DNA of 21,826 bases from an uncultured Treponema sp. (GTDB taxonomy: Bacteria > Spirochaetota > Spirochaetia > Treponematales > Treponemataceae): assembly GCA_938045195.1 (NCBI GenBank), contig CALINC010000072.1, positions 1 to 21,826 on the forward strand, written 5' to 3'. The position numbers and the translations under genes are program-made. Positions within the stretch are counted from its first letter, which is position 1. Every line of letters begins with the position of its first letter. The notes beneath the pieces were generated by a model. The model was given only the letters and a program-made list of their open reading frames with translations, made no database searches and was not told where the DNA came from. Shown here piece after piece: positions 14,480 through 21,826 of this stretch.

Positions 14480-15906
14480 TATCCTAATCTCCCGACTGCT
14501 TTTATATAACCGCCGCCTGCCGAAGTGCGGACATATTCCTTATACCCCTTTCCGCAAAAACCGGAACCGCCCAACTCAAAATCTTCTTTACCCGAAATCA
14601 TTGAAATTGAAGAAAGCAGTTCAGGTACATAACCTGTTAAGAAAATCGGTCCGACAATTTTTCCGGTAAGTTTTCCGTCTTTTATTTCGTAGCCTTTTTC
14701 GACGGCACACTGAATGCCCCAGTTTTTCGGGTCTTCCATTCCGCTAAAATAACCGTCCAAAAGATAACCGTGTTGTACCGATTTTATCATTTCATCAAGT
14801 GTTGAATTTTTTGTACTGAAAAAAGTATTTGTCATTCTTGTATAGGCTTTCCGTTCAAAAGATTCCCGCTTGCCGTTACCGGTGGGTTTTACCCCTAAAG
14901 ATAAAGCCGAAAGTATATCGCATATACCCCGCTTTAAAATTCCATTTTCAATTATCTGTGTATCTTGTGCGAGCGTTCCCTCGTCATCAAACATATACGA
15001 AGAAACTTGTTCGGCTGCCGCAGCACCATCGTGCATATCCGTAATTTCTGAGGCGACTTTTTTGTTCATAAATTCTTTTGCCTTTGCCCTGTCTTTTACA
15101 AACATATCCATCTCAACACCGTGTCCGAAAGCCTCGTGTGCGATAAGACCGGTAACATTTTGTTTGCAGATAATATCATACACACCGGGTTTTATTTTTT
15201 CGGCTTTTAAAAGTTCCATAGTAGAATCAATGCTTTTCGTTATATTCGCTTCAACTTTGTGCAAAAGTTCCATTCCACAGTTGCCCGAAAAGGCTTGAAA
15301 ACTGTATTTTACTTCTTCACCTTTTTTTAGGTATGGAATAAGATACGAAATTGCGTAGGGGTATGACTGCTCTAAATCTTTTTTTTGCGAGAGGAAAATT
15401 TTACAAACCAAAACTTCTTCGTACCGCACTTGAAAATCTATCATTTCGGGATAATAGTCAAAGCCTTTTTTCATCATTACTTCAAGCCGTTTTATTTTTT
15501 GCTCTGAAGTTGCAGAATCAAATGGTTCTTTTACTTCCACATAAAAACTTTTAGTAACGGCATCTTCTTCAATTACCGGATATTTTGTAATTTCCAAATT
15601 ATTCGATTGTAAGAACGCAATATCGTTTTTTGCAATTTGTCTGATATTCTTTTTTACATCGTCCATATCGAGCGTGTTAAAAGAATATTCCGAATAACCG
15701 ATACCGTTATATACGCGTACCACAAACCCCCGTTCCGTCGAAAATGAATCGCTTACGGACACCGCATTTTTTCTAACTGAAAAAGCCACACCCTTTGAAT
15801 CACATCCCAAGATAGAAACATATTTAAATTCTCTAGAAAGTTCTTCAATCAGGTTTTTGAGCAAGGGCTTACTTTCAATTAAAAATTGAGTCATCTTTGC
15901 TTTCAT
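14479..15906 (-). CDS. tldD: TldD metallopeptidase, catalytic subunit
   Basis: This 475-residue cytosolic enzyme carries the zinc motif HEAFGH at 257-262 (HExxxH) followed by GVEMDMF, diagnostic of TldD. The C-terminal region contains the typical GSGFCGKGYKEYVRTSAGGG stretch, which includes a conserved cysteine. Length is at the family norm. First gene of the tldD-tldE operon with a good promoter 35-65 nt upstream. The ATG at 15906 has AAGG about 11 nt upstream, a little far; an in-frame ATG four codons on (15894) is a possible alternative. Function is likely intracellular peptide breakdown together with TldE. Confidence 0.93.
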   Translation of the reverse strand: MKAKMTQFLIESKPLLKNLIEELSREFKYVSILGCDSKGVAFSVRKNAVSVSDSFSTERGFVVRVYNGIGYSEYSFNTLDMDDVKKNIRQIAKNDIAFLQSNNLEITKYPVIEEDAVTKSFYVEVKEPFDSATSEQKIKRLEVMMKKGFDYYPEMIDFQVRYEEVLVCKIFLSQKKDLEQSYPYAISYLIPYLKKGEEVKYSFQAFSGNCGMELLHKVEANITKSIDSTMELLKAEKIKPGVYDIICKQNVTGLIAHEAFGHGVEMDMFVKDRAKAKEFMNKKVASEITDMHDGAAAAEQVSSYMFDDEGTLAQDTQIIENGILKRGICDILSALSLGVKPTGNGKRESFERKAYTRMTNTFFSTKNSTLDEMIKSVQHGYLLDGYFSGMEDPKNWGIQCAVEKGYEIKDGKLTGKIVGPIFLTGYVPELLSSISMISGKEDFELGGSGFCGKGYKEYVRTSAGGGYIKAVGRLG

Positions 15907-15940
15907 ATAAAACCAATCCTTATAAAAATTTTACAAGATA

Positions 15941-15969
15941 AATATATACGAAGATGTCTATTTAATCAA
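15941..15969 (-). promoter_or_regulatory. Promoter of tldD-tldE
   Basis: On the minus strand TTGATT (15969-15964), 17 nt, TATATT (15946-15941). The start is expected near 15935. It lies between the PII-like gene and tldD; no hairpin terminator is visible after the PII-like gene, so some readthrough is possible. Confidence 0.6.
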
Positions 15970-16004
15970 GCATAAATTAATATTTGCGTCTTTATAATTA
16001 TTAT

Positions 16005-16652
16005 CTATTTTATTCCATAACTTTTACTTACAGGAAGAACAAACAGTATCCCGTGTCCGTCGGTTTCAACATTAGACTTTTCCCTGATAGCTTTAACTAC
16101 GGTTTCAAGTTTTTCATCATCAACAATCGTTAAAACTATTTCTTTTTCAGGTTCAATTTCCATATTAAAAATTTGCATAGTTTGGTTTAGTCCCGAACCG
16201 CGTGCATTTATGATAGTGCCTCCCCTTGCGCCTGCCTGTAAACTTGCATCGACGACCTCTCCCGCTTTTCCTCTATTAACAATTGTGAATATTGCAGACT
16301 TCATAGTTTTAATCTCCTCTCTTTTAAATTCAGCGGGTTCACCGCCGTATAATTTTTTTTGATTTATATATGACAAAGGAATGCTGAATGCAATCCCAAA
16401 ATTTTTCCTCGTTATGTCAAATTTATTTTCCAATTTTCCCATCAACTCATCTAAAAATTCGGTGCGTCCGGCAGTTAAAATTAATTCTTTACGTATCTCA
16501 CGGATTCCTAAAAAATCGAGGATTTTATTTTTTACGGTACCGAATGCAATCATAATAGTAGCACCTGTCATTCCATTTTCTTTTGCATACTTTACTATCT
16601 TTGAAGCATGCCCGAATGGGATTAAAATGATAAGAAGCGAAAAGTTATTCAT
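16005..16652 (-). CDS. Tandem double PII-like signal protein paired with DUF1538
   Basis: This 215-residue soluble protein has two PII-like (ferredoxin-fold) units in one chain. Unit 1 is about 1-96 (MTGATIMIAFG at 28-38, KNFGIAFSIPLS at 83-94). Unit 2 is about 117-215 (ARGGTIINARGSG at 142-154, GHGILFVLPVS at 199-209). The GAT/GGT-I strand and the G-I-x-F-x-(L/I)-P-(V/L)-S strand recur in each. The presumed T-loop of unit 2 is short and lacks the tyrosine that is uridylylated in classical GlnB. PII proteins bind ATP/ADP and small molecules and commonly gate a membrane partner. Its ATG lies inside the last codons of the DUF1538 gene (8-nt overlap) with GGAG 7 nt upstream, so co-production is likely. 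Confidence 0.82.
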   Translation of the reverse strand: MNNFSLLIILIPFGHASKIVKYAKENGMTGATIMIAFGTVKNKILDFLGIREIRKELILTAGRTEFLDELMGKLENKFDITRKNFGIAFSIPLSYINQKKLYGGEPAEFKREEIKTMKSAIFTIVNRGKAGEVVDASLQAGARGGTIINARGSGLNQTMQIFNMEIEPEKEIVLTIVDDEKLETVVKAIREKSNVETDGHGILFVLPVSKSYGIK

Positions 16653-18138
16653 TTTTTACTCCAATATTTCTTGCGCTTTTTATTTTAAAAATCAAACCCA
16701 ACACTTGAAGCGAGATAATCGGAGCAAGCGCAATAGCCGCGATTATTCCAAAACCGTCAATCAATACATTTGCTGTAGGCGTTGCATTTGCTAGCCCTTG
16801 TGCAAGCGAGAGTACAAAAGTTGCACTCATAGGTCCTGAAGCAACTCCGCCCGCATCGAAAGCTATACCTACAAACAAATCGGGAACGATAAACGAAAGT
16901 AAAAGCGAAACAATATAGCCTGGCAAAAGGATGTGCCATAATTGAAATGCCGGCTCTATAATCCTTAACATCGAAAGCATAACAGCAAGGCTGACCCCTA
17001 TGCACAAAAATATTAAAACAATTTTTCGTTTAATATGACCGCTTGTTACGTTTTCAATTTGTACCGTTAAAACATAAACCGCAGGTTCAGCTAAAATCGA
17101 AACCAATCCTACCAAAGCACCGATAAAAAGAATAAGCGGTTTTGAATTTATTTTGCCGATTGTATTACCGATTAAAATTCCGACATCCAAAAAGCCCGAT
17201 TTTGCTCCCCACATAAATAAGAAAAGACCTATCAATGTAATTATAAGACCGCTTACAATCTGCATTAAATCTTTGCGTCTTAATTTAATACTGATAAAAT
17301 TAGTTACAAAAAAGATAAGTGTAAGCGGAAGAAGAGAAATAAAGCATTCCTGTAACGTGTGTGCAAAAAGTGTTCCGAAAGGAGCAAACACCTTTGTGCT
17401 AATATCCAAATTAAATTCAAAACCTTCCGGAGAAATTTGTGCAGAACGGCTTAGAGCACTTAACGTAAGAACGACAAGGATAGCCCCGGCAGAAGCCATT
17501 CCGACAAGTCCGAAAGAACTTTCTTCAGACTCGGTAGAGTTCTTTTTCATTGCCGAAACGCCGAGTGATAGAGCAAGAATAAACGGAACGGTAATTGCAC
17601 CTGTGGTTGTTCCTGAAGAATCGAATGAAATGGAAATAAATTCCGCAGATGAAAAAAGTGCAAGTGCAAAAATTATTCCGTATGAAATTAAAAAAAAGAT
17701 TTTTTGCGAAATATTAAATACAATTCTCAAAAGACCGAGCATAACAAAAAGTGCTACCCCGATAGACACTAACACTACAAGAAATACCGAAGAGATTTTT
17801 CCTTGAGTAGCGTCCGCTACCTGCTCTGCAAAAATTTGCAAATCGGGTTCTGCAATCGAAATTAAAAATCCGAGAATAAAACCGCCCAAAATTAAAATAA
17901 AGAGGTTATTCCGTTTTGTTATTTCCTCGCCCATATAGATGCCTATTTTTGCAACGCTTATATCTATTCCAAAAAGAAAAAGACCGAGTCCAAAAATTAT
18001 ACAAACGCTGCCGAGCAAAAATCTTATAAAAATATGGTATTCAATATGAATAAAAGTGAAGTTTAAAATTGACGTAAGTATTACAATCGGTAAAACCGAC
18101 ATTAACACTTCTTTAAATTTATCGGTTAAAATATTCAT
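16645..18138 (-). CDS. DUF1538 family polytopic membrane protein, two-repeat
   Basis: This 497-residue inner-membrane protein has about 12 or more hydrophobic segments. It is an internal duplication with an offset near 254 residues: ISIAEPDL (93-100) recurs as SILAEPAV (347-354); SFDSSGTTTGAITVPFILAL (171-190) recurs as AFDAGGVASGPMSATFVLSL (426-445); GLGLFLFGI recurs as LIGLFLFMWG. The buried AEP and FD-x-G-G/T motifs in both halves look like a substrate or ion path in a pseudo-symmetric transporter, but no substrate is established to my knowledge. No clear Shine-Dalgarno; the start is 8 nt after the upstream gene's stop, suggesting coupling. Followed by an overlapping PII-like gene, as in known transporter/PII pairs (AmtB-GlnK, SbtA-SbtB). 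Confidence 0.88.
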   Translation of the reverse strand: MNILTDKFKEVLMSVLPIVILTSILNFTFIHIEYHIFIRFLLGSVCIIFGLGLFLFGIDISVAKIGIYMGEEITKRNNLFILILGGFILGFLISIAEPDLQIFAEQVADATQGKISSVFLVVLVSIGVALFVMLGLLRIVFNISQKIFFLISYGIIFALALFSSAEFISISFDSSGTTTGAITVPFILALSLGVSAMKKNSTESEESSFGLVGMASAGAILVVLTLSALSRSAQISPEGFEFNLDISTKVFAPFGTLFAHTLQECFISLLPLTLIFFVTNFISIKLRRKDLMQIVSGLIITLIGLFLFMWGAKSGFLDVGILIGNTIGKINSKPLILFIGALVGLVSILAEPAVYVLTVQIENVTSGHIKRKIVLIFLCIGVSLAVMLSMLRIIEPAFQLWHILLPGYIVSLLLSFIVPDLFVGIAFDAGGVASGPMSATFVLSLAQGLANATPTANVLIDGFGIIAAIALAPIISLQVLGLIFKIKSARNIGVKNE

Positions 18139-18146
18139 AGTTTATT

Positions 18147-18674
18147 CTAAAATACATATCTAAAGCCGATACCGCCCCTGCCTGTAAAAAGAGCAAGATA
18201 TCTATTATACTTATTAGCCGTAAAATTAAAAAATACACCGGGGGCTATATCAAAAAATAAATTAAACTTGGGTGCATTTTTAAAAAACACTTCCCACCTT
18301 AAATCCAAAAAAACACCTAAATACGCGGCCATATTCCGCCCATTATTCGGATAGGTTTGTTCTTGTACCACCGCCGTTCCCAGACCGCCGCCAATCTCAA
18401 GTGGGCAGATAGCACCTCCTACATTGAGCTCATAAATGGAACGCAGATACCCTATATATAAATCCAATCCTTGAAAAAGATATGAACCCGGAAAACCAAG
18501 TGTATATGCCGCTGAAATATCCAGTTGATCTTTCCGGGTAAAATTATGAGAAAATGAAATACCTGCAGGATAACCGAGATAAATTCCAAGCTTACTTGTA
18601 CCCGGTGCATTCTCCGCAAAAAGCACACAAGTAAAAATTAGCGATAACACAAAAATAAAAAAAGATTTTTTCAT
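18147..18674 (-). CDS. Small outer-membrane beta-barrel-like protein
   Basis: This 175-residue protein has a signal peptide (1-20, FIFVLSLIFTCVLFA, then EN). The mature part alternates glycine and aromatic residues in short strands (KLGIYLGYPAGISFSHNF, RKDQLDISAAYTLGFP) and ends in FRYVF, the terminal phenylalanine typical of outer-membrane barrels. About eight strands would fit. I chose the ATG at 18674 with GGAG 8 nt upstream; the frame extends 11 codons further up without signal. It heads an operon with the DUF1538 and PII-like genes, 8 nt apart, so it may serve as the outer-membrane entry or a lipid-facing companion of that system; that is inference. Confidence 0.72.
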   Translation of the reverse strand: MKKSFFIFVLSLIFTCVLFAENAPGTSKLGIYLGYPAGISFSHNFTRKDQLDISAAYTLGFPGSYLFQGLDLYIGYLRSIYELNVGGAICPLEIGGGLGTAVVQEQTYPNNGRNMAAYLGVFLDLRWEVFFKNAPKFNLFFDIAPGVFFNFTANKYNRYLALFTGRGGIGFRYVF

Positions 18675-18725
18675 ATTTTCTCCATAACAAGTTGAAGTAT
18701 TTTTCAATAAAATCTTAATAAGCGG

Positions 18726-18754
18726 ATTATGTGTTAAATTTACAGTTTAGTCAA
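18726..18754 (-). promoter_or_regulatory. Promoter of the OMP-DUF1538-PII operon
   Basis: On the minus strand TTGACT (18754-18749), 17 nt, CATAAT (18731-18726). The start near 18719 gives a leader of about 45 nt. Confidence 0.65.
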
Positions 18755-18796
18755 TACTATAATTTTACAATTTATACTTGACTTATTTCATATTTT

Positions 18797-18910
18797 ATGT
18801 TAAAAAAAATTCTTATGTATTATATTGGAATTGATATAGGCTCTACTGCAAGTAAAACCCCTATTGAAATTACCTGTTATGGAATGGATGCTTGTCTTTT
18901 AGGAAAATAA
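18797..18910 (+). pseudogene. 5' remnant of a 2-hydroxyacyl-CoA dehydratase activator (BadF/HgdC-type ATPase)
   Basis: A 37-codon frame contains MYYIGIDIGSTASKT starting at the ATG at 18815. This is the ASKHA-ATPase phosphate-1 loop and the diagnostic N-terminus of activators such as HgdC, normally about 260 residues long. After about 15 matching codons the similarity stops, and the frame ends at 18910, one base before the ATG of the next gene, whose Shine-Dalgarno (AGGA, 18901-18904) lies inside it. The rest of the activator is absent from the window. This reads as a large internal deletion, or a retained leader, of an activator-dehydratase operon. No Shine-Dalgarno precedes either ATG. Confidence 0.65.
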
Positions 18911-18911
18911 T

Positions 18912-19712
18912 ATGAGCGGTATAAAAATAAACAATCCGGTAGATAAAGATTTTTTAATTGAACTAAGACGAAATGCTTATGTTGAATGTACTGAGAATTA
19001 TTTAAAAGCAAATAATGTTGTAGGCATTTTCGGTGATGCAATTCCTGAAGAAATATTTTATGCATGCGGCTTAATCCCTGTTCCTATTGAAGGCGTAGAT
19101 TCGCATGTTTTTAAATTCGGAAAAGAAAATGAGGGGGCGGGTTATTGTGATGTAATAAAAAGCACCTTAATTTATCTTACCACGCAAAAATGCCCTATTT
19201 TATATTCCTGCAAAATGTATGTTGTAGAAGATACATGCAAAAATTTTTATAACGTAATAAAAGCAAATACACAAAAAGAAATTCATATTTATAATACCGA
19301 AAAAGAATTAATTGAAACCTTATGTAAAAATTACGGTACAATCTATGACGAAAAAGTAAAACAAAAAGCAAAAACCGAATTAAATTATATAAAAGAAATT
19401 TTAGAAAGAATAACATATTATTCCGATATGGATACTGAAGCAATTTTTTTACTCAAATATTACACAAAATATATGACTGATTTGTCAATGCGTAAAAAAT
19501 ATTTTACCGTTCTTAACGAAAAAATACATTTTCAAAAACAAAAAAAGAACATACAAATAGTTTCAAGTTTATGCCCGCGCGGTAATTTTAAAAATATATG
19601 CAATGATATAAATTCTACAAATATAAGATTGGAACGCTCTTGGGATAATTCCGATTACGGATATGCAAAGTGCATTTTCAATTTTGATAAAGAGGAAAAT
19701 TATAAAAACTAG
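18912..19712 (+). CDS. Short 2-hydroxyacyl-CoA dehydratase-like protein
   Basis: This 266-residue cytosolic protein resembles the N-terminal part of the HgdB/FldC-type dehydratase subunits, which are usually about 330-430 residues. The recognisable piece is GIFGDAIPEEIFYACGLIPV at 38-57 (family pattern: G-x-x-x-P-E-E-I-x-x-A-x-G-x-x-P), followed by cysteines at 79, 94, 100 and 109 (VEDTC resembling the family's NTCD). These could include [4Fe-4S] ligands. The C-terminal part is lysine- and tyrosine-rich and not recognisable. The DNA is visibly more A-rich than flanking genes. It follows directly on the activator remnant with AGGA 7 nt upstream. Activity without an activator or second subunit is doubtful; it may be a decaying or repurposed gene. 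Confidence 0.68.
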   Translation: MSGIKINNPVDKDFLIELRRNAYVECTENYLKANNVVGIFGDAIPEEIFYACGLIPVPIEGVDSHVFKFGKENEGAGYCDVIKSTLIYLTTQKCPILYSCKMYVVEDTCKNFYNVIKANTQKEIHIYNTEKELIETLCKNYGTIYDEKVKQKAKTELNYIKEILERITYYSDMDTEAIFLLKYYTKYMTDLSMRKKYFTVLNEKIHFQKQKKNIQIVSSLCPRGNFKNICNDINSTNIRLERSWDNSDYGYAKCIFNFDKEENYKN

Positions 19713-19729
19713 AGGCTTATCGTATCCGA

Positions 19730-19758
19730 TTGTCTATTTCTTTTAAGTTTGTTATAAT
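19730..19758 (+). promoter_or_regulatory. Promoter of hslO-queA
   Basis: TTGTCT (19730-19735), 17 nt, then perfect TATAAT (19753-19758). The ATG at 19767 is 8 nt after the -10 and no Shine-Dalgarno is present (CCCGCACA), so a leaderless or nearly leaderless mRNA is predicted, with the same geometry as popT. Confidence 0.65.
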
Positions 19759-19766
19759 CCCGCACA

Positions 19767-20705
19767 ATGATTGATAAACAAATTACAGATGCCGTTTTGC
19801 TCGAAAAATTTAAAACAATGCATAAAGACGGAATGACTGTGTTTATGCTCGGCAACGGCGCAATACGCGGTGCTTTTTTTCATGGGACACGGTTTATAAA
19901 TAAAATGCGCGTCCGGCATAATCTGGGGCTTTTGGAAACTCTTGCACTCGGACATGCCTCGTTGTGCGCCGCTCTTTTAATTCCGATGATGAAAGGAAGA
20001 GAGAGAGCCGTATTTCGCTGCGATACAAAAGGTCCGCTTGTAGGATTTAATACTGAGGCTTTCAGCGAAGGCTTTGTCCGCGGCTATCTTTTTCAGGATC
20101 CGATTATTTTACATGAAGAGATGACTGATTGGAATTTAAAACCGCTTTTCGGCGACGGAAAAATTTCGGTAATCCGCTATCCGGAAGGAATACTTAAAAG
20201 CGGAAAAGAACCGATAACCGGCATAACCGAAATTAAACATAAAAACATTGCTTTGGATTTATCCGAATATTTTTTGCAGTCAGAACAAATCGTTACAGGT
20301 TTTAATACAGGCATTCAATTTGATAAAGACGGAAGAGTTATCGGTGCAGGCGGAATGTATATTCAGCTTATGCCTGAAGCCGAATCTTTGGCGGGCGAAG
20401 ACTTTATAGCAAAAGTTGAACACGCTTTTTCTGCGGTGCCCTCTTTGGGGCGATGGTTTGCGGAAGGGGGTAACAGAGAAGATATTATTTTCGGTTTGTT
20501 CCGTAACTGTAGCCCCGAAGTTCTTATAGAAAGAAAAATAGACTTTTATTGTCCGTGCAATTCAGAAAATTTTAAGTCTAAACTATTAGCATTACCGAAA
20601 GCCGAACTTGAAGATATGTACAAAAACGGACCGGATGTAATAGAACTTTATTGCCATAATTGCGGTTCCGTCTATACATATCCCAAAAATATTTTAAATA
20701 GATAA
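19767..20705 (+). CDS. hslO: Redox-regulated chaperone Hsp33
   Basis: This 312-residue cytosolic holdase is activated by oxidation and unfolding, protecting proteins during oxidative and heat stress. The N-terminal substrate-binding fold is recognisable from LGNGAIRGAFFHGT (28-41) and the GHASLCAALLIPMMKG segment. The C-terminal zinc switch is intact: Cys262-x-Cys264 (FYCPC) and Cys296-x-x-Cys299 (LYCHNC), the conserved CxC/CxxC pattern. Length is close to the family (about 290-310). The gene lacks a Shine-Dalgarno and its promoter predicts a transcript starting at the ATG. queA starts 16 nt downstream, making a two-gene operon. Confidence 0.94.
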   Translation: MIDKQITDAVLLEKFKTMHKDGMTVFMLGNGAIRGAFFHGTRFINKMRVRHNLGLLETLALGHASLCAALLIPMMKGRERAVFRCDTKGPLVGFNTEAFSEGFVRGYLFQDPIILHEEMTDWNLKPLFGDGKISVIRYPEGILKSGKEPITGITEIKHKNIALDLSEYFLQSEQIVTGFNTGIQFDKDGRVIGAGGMYIQLMPEAESLAGEDFIAKVEHAFSAVPSLGRWFAEGGNREDIIFGLFRNCSPEVLIERKIDFYCPCNSENFKSKLLALPKAELEDMYKNGPDVIELYCHNCGSVYTYPKNILNR

Positions 20706-20721
20706 TGTTGAGGTTTTATTT

Positions 20722-21765
20722 ATGTTTACAAAAGAATTTAATTTTGATTTACCTCAAGAATTAATTGCACAAACCCCTGCAAAAGAAAGAGGCGGAGATA
20801 AACTTTTAATTTTAGATAAAGAAACCGGCAAAATAGAAGATAAAATGTTTTCAGACCTACCGGATATATTGCCTAAAAATGCTTTAATGGTTTTTAATAA
20901 TTCCAAAGTTCGGCGCGCAAGACTTTACGCAAAAAGTTCTTCAGATTCCGAAACGGAATTTTTAATGATAAATCCTATACCTCAATCGGACGGCTCCCTG
21001 TGGCAGGTTATGGTAAAAAGAGCAAAAAGACAAAAGGCCGGTAAAACTTTTATTTTTGCCGACGGAACAAAAGCGGAAATTATTGAAAATGCTGAAAATA
21101 TGGGCGGCGAATTCCGATGTTTAAAATTCGATAAAGTAATTAATGACGTATGGCTTGATCTAAACGGACACATTCCCCTGCCGCCATATATCCGCCGCAG
21201 TGATACGGAAGAAGACGCAGACCGTTATCAAACGGTGTATGCAAAAACTTACGGTTCTATTGCAGCACCTACCGCGGGGCTTCACTTTACTCAAGATGTT
21301 CTAAATAAAATAAAATCAAAAGGTATAGGTCTCGAATATATTACGCTTCACGTCGGGCTTGGAACTTTTTTACCGGTGCGTGCGGAAAAAATAGAAGAAC
21401 ATAAAATGCACACTGAGCATTTTTTTATTTCGCAAGAAACGGCGCATACTATTTCGGAAGCAAAAAAAACGGGCAGACCTATTATCGCCGTAGGCACAAC
21501 AAGTGTACGCACTTTAGAATCCGCATGGGACGCAAAAACTTGCACATTAAAAACGGGAGTACAGTCTACCGATATTTTCATTTATCCTCCTTATAAATTT
21601 AAAATTGTCGATAAACTGTTTACAAATTTTCACACCCCTGAATCTTCACTGGTAATGCTTGTTTCGGCACTTGCAAGCAAAGAAAATATCTTTAATGCCT
21701 ATAAATATGCAATTGAAAAACGGTATAGATTTTTTTCTTATGGCGACGCAATGCTGATTATATAA
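20722..21765 (+). CDS. queA: S-adenosylmethionine:tRNA ribosyltransferase-isomerase
   Basis: This 347-residue cytosolic enzyme transfers the ribosyl moiety of SAM to 7-aminomethyl-7-deazaguanine in tRNA, giving epoxyqueuosine in the queuosine pathway. Family motifs are all present: GHIPLPPYIRR (149-159), PTAGLHF (183-189), HVGLGTFLPV (210-219), HKMHTE (227-232) and the C-terminal RFFSYGDAMLI. Length is at the family norm and the gene is complete. TGAGG lies 8 nt before the ATG. No preQ1 riboswitch-like leader is seen in the 16-nt gap after hslO, so expression depends on the hslO promoter. A hairpin follows. Confidence 0.96.
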   Translation: MFTKEFNFDLPQELIAQTPAKERGGDKLLILDKETGKIEDKMFSDLPDILPKNALMVFNNSKVRRARLYAKSSSDSETEFLMINPIPQSDGSLWQVMVKRAKRQKAGKTFIFADGTKAEIIENAENMGGEFRCLKFDKVINDVWLDLNGHIPLPPYIRRSDTEEDADRYQTVYAKTYGSIAAPTAGLHFTQDVLNKIKSKGIGLEYITLHVGLGTFLPVRAEKIEEHKMHTEHFFISQETAHTISEAKKTGRPIIAVGTTSVRTLESAWDAKTCTLKTGVQSTDIFIYPPYKFKIVDKLFTNFHTPESSLVMLVSALASKENIFNAYKYAIEKRYRFFSYGDAMLII

Positions 21766-21776
21766 AGCTTTCAATA

Positions 21777-21822
21777 AAATTCGGCAACGCAGAAATCTTC
21801 AGATTTCGAGGCTGTCGAATTT
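21777..21822 (+). terminator. Hairpin after queA, possible terminator
   Basis: Outer arms 21777-21786 (AAATTCGGCA) and 21813-21822 pair over 10 bp with one G-U. Inner arms 21792-21797 (GAAATC) and 21802-21807 pair over 6 bp around TTCA. No T-run is visible before the window ends, so it could be a terminator or part of a repeat that continues to the right. Confidence 0.5.
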
Positions 21823-21826
21823 AGCC

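Noticed and set aside
20706..20721. Possible preQ1 riboswitch before queA
   Set aside because: The gap after hslO is only 16 nt, too short for the aptamer.
1..21826. CRISPR array, tRNA or rRNA genes, insertion sequence or prophage
   Set aside because: No regularly spaced repeats, no tRNA-like cloverleaf with CCA or T-loop core, and no transposase, integrase or phage gene were seen on either strand.

Overview
The window reads as a chromosomal segment of a spirochaete, most likely the genus Treponema. The best single clue is the 901-residue GreA, in which an ordinary GreA module sits at the C-terminus of a roughly 760-residue helical/TPR-like region, an arrangement known from spirochaetes. The low-GC DNA and the mix of housekeeping genes fit. 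No rRNA, tRNA, insertion sequence, prophage or CRISPR array was seen.

Layout from left to right. (1) A TetR-family regulator cut by the left edge runs leftward and is divergent from a Tcmp/leucine-carboxyl-methyltransferase-like gene; both promoters carry the same GTTTACCCC box just upstream of -35. (2) A gene-free stretch of about 490 bp holds a perfect consensus sigma70 promoter and a small GC-rich hairpin. (3) A long leftward block follows: pcp (pyroglutamyl peptidase), an ABC half-transporter, a VWA-linker-TM-FHA-like membrane protein whose leader holds two tandem two-hairpin modules, the giant greA, a TPR protein, tcdA (t6A dehydratase) and mraY. (4) mraY is divergent from a DUF368/PopT-type polyprenyl-phosphate translocase gene across only 64 bp. 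Both act on undecaprenyl phosphate, so the pair is functionally coherent. (5) A bidirectional terminator separates that gene from the convergent tldD-tldE operon. (6) A second leftward operon encodes a small outer-membrane-type beta protein, a DUF1538 membrane protein made of two repeats, and a tandem double PII-like protein that overlaps it by 8 nt. This looks like a transporter with its own PII-type regulator. (7) Rightward genes close the window: a 5' scrap of a 2-hydroxyacyl-CoA dehydratase activator, a short divergent dehydratase-like gene, hslO (Hsp33) and queA.

Most promising for follow-up: the DUF1538/double-PII operon; the orphan consensus promoter at 1290-1318; the duplicated structured leader at 6377-6545; the eroded dehydratase locus near 18.8 kb; and two genes (popT and hslO) with promoters spaced so that transcripts should begin at or within a base or two of the start codon with no ribosome binding site. 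All family assignments come from reading motifs; no searches were run.
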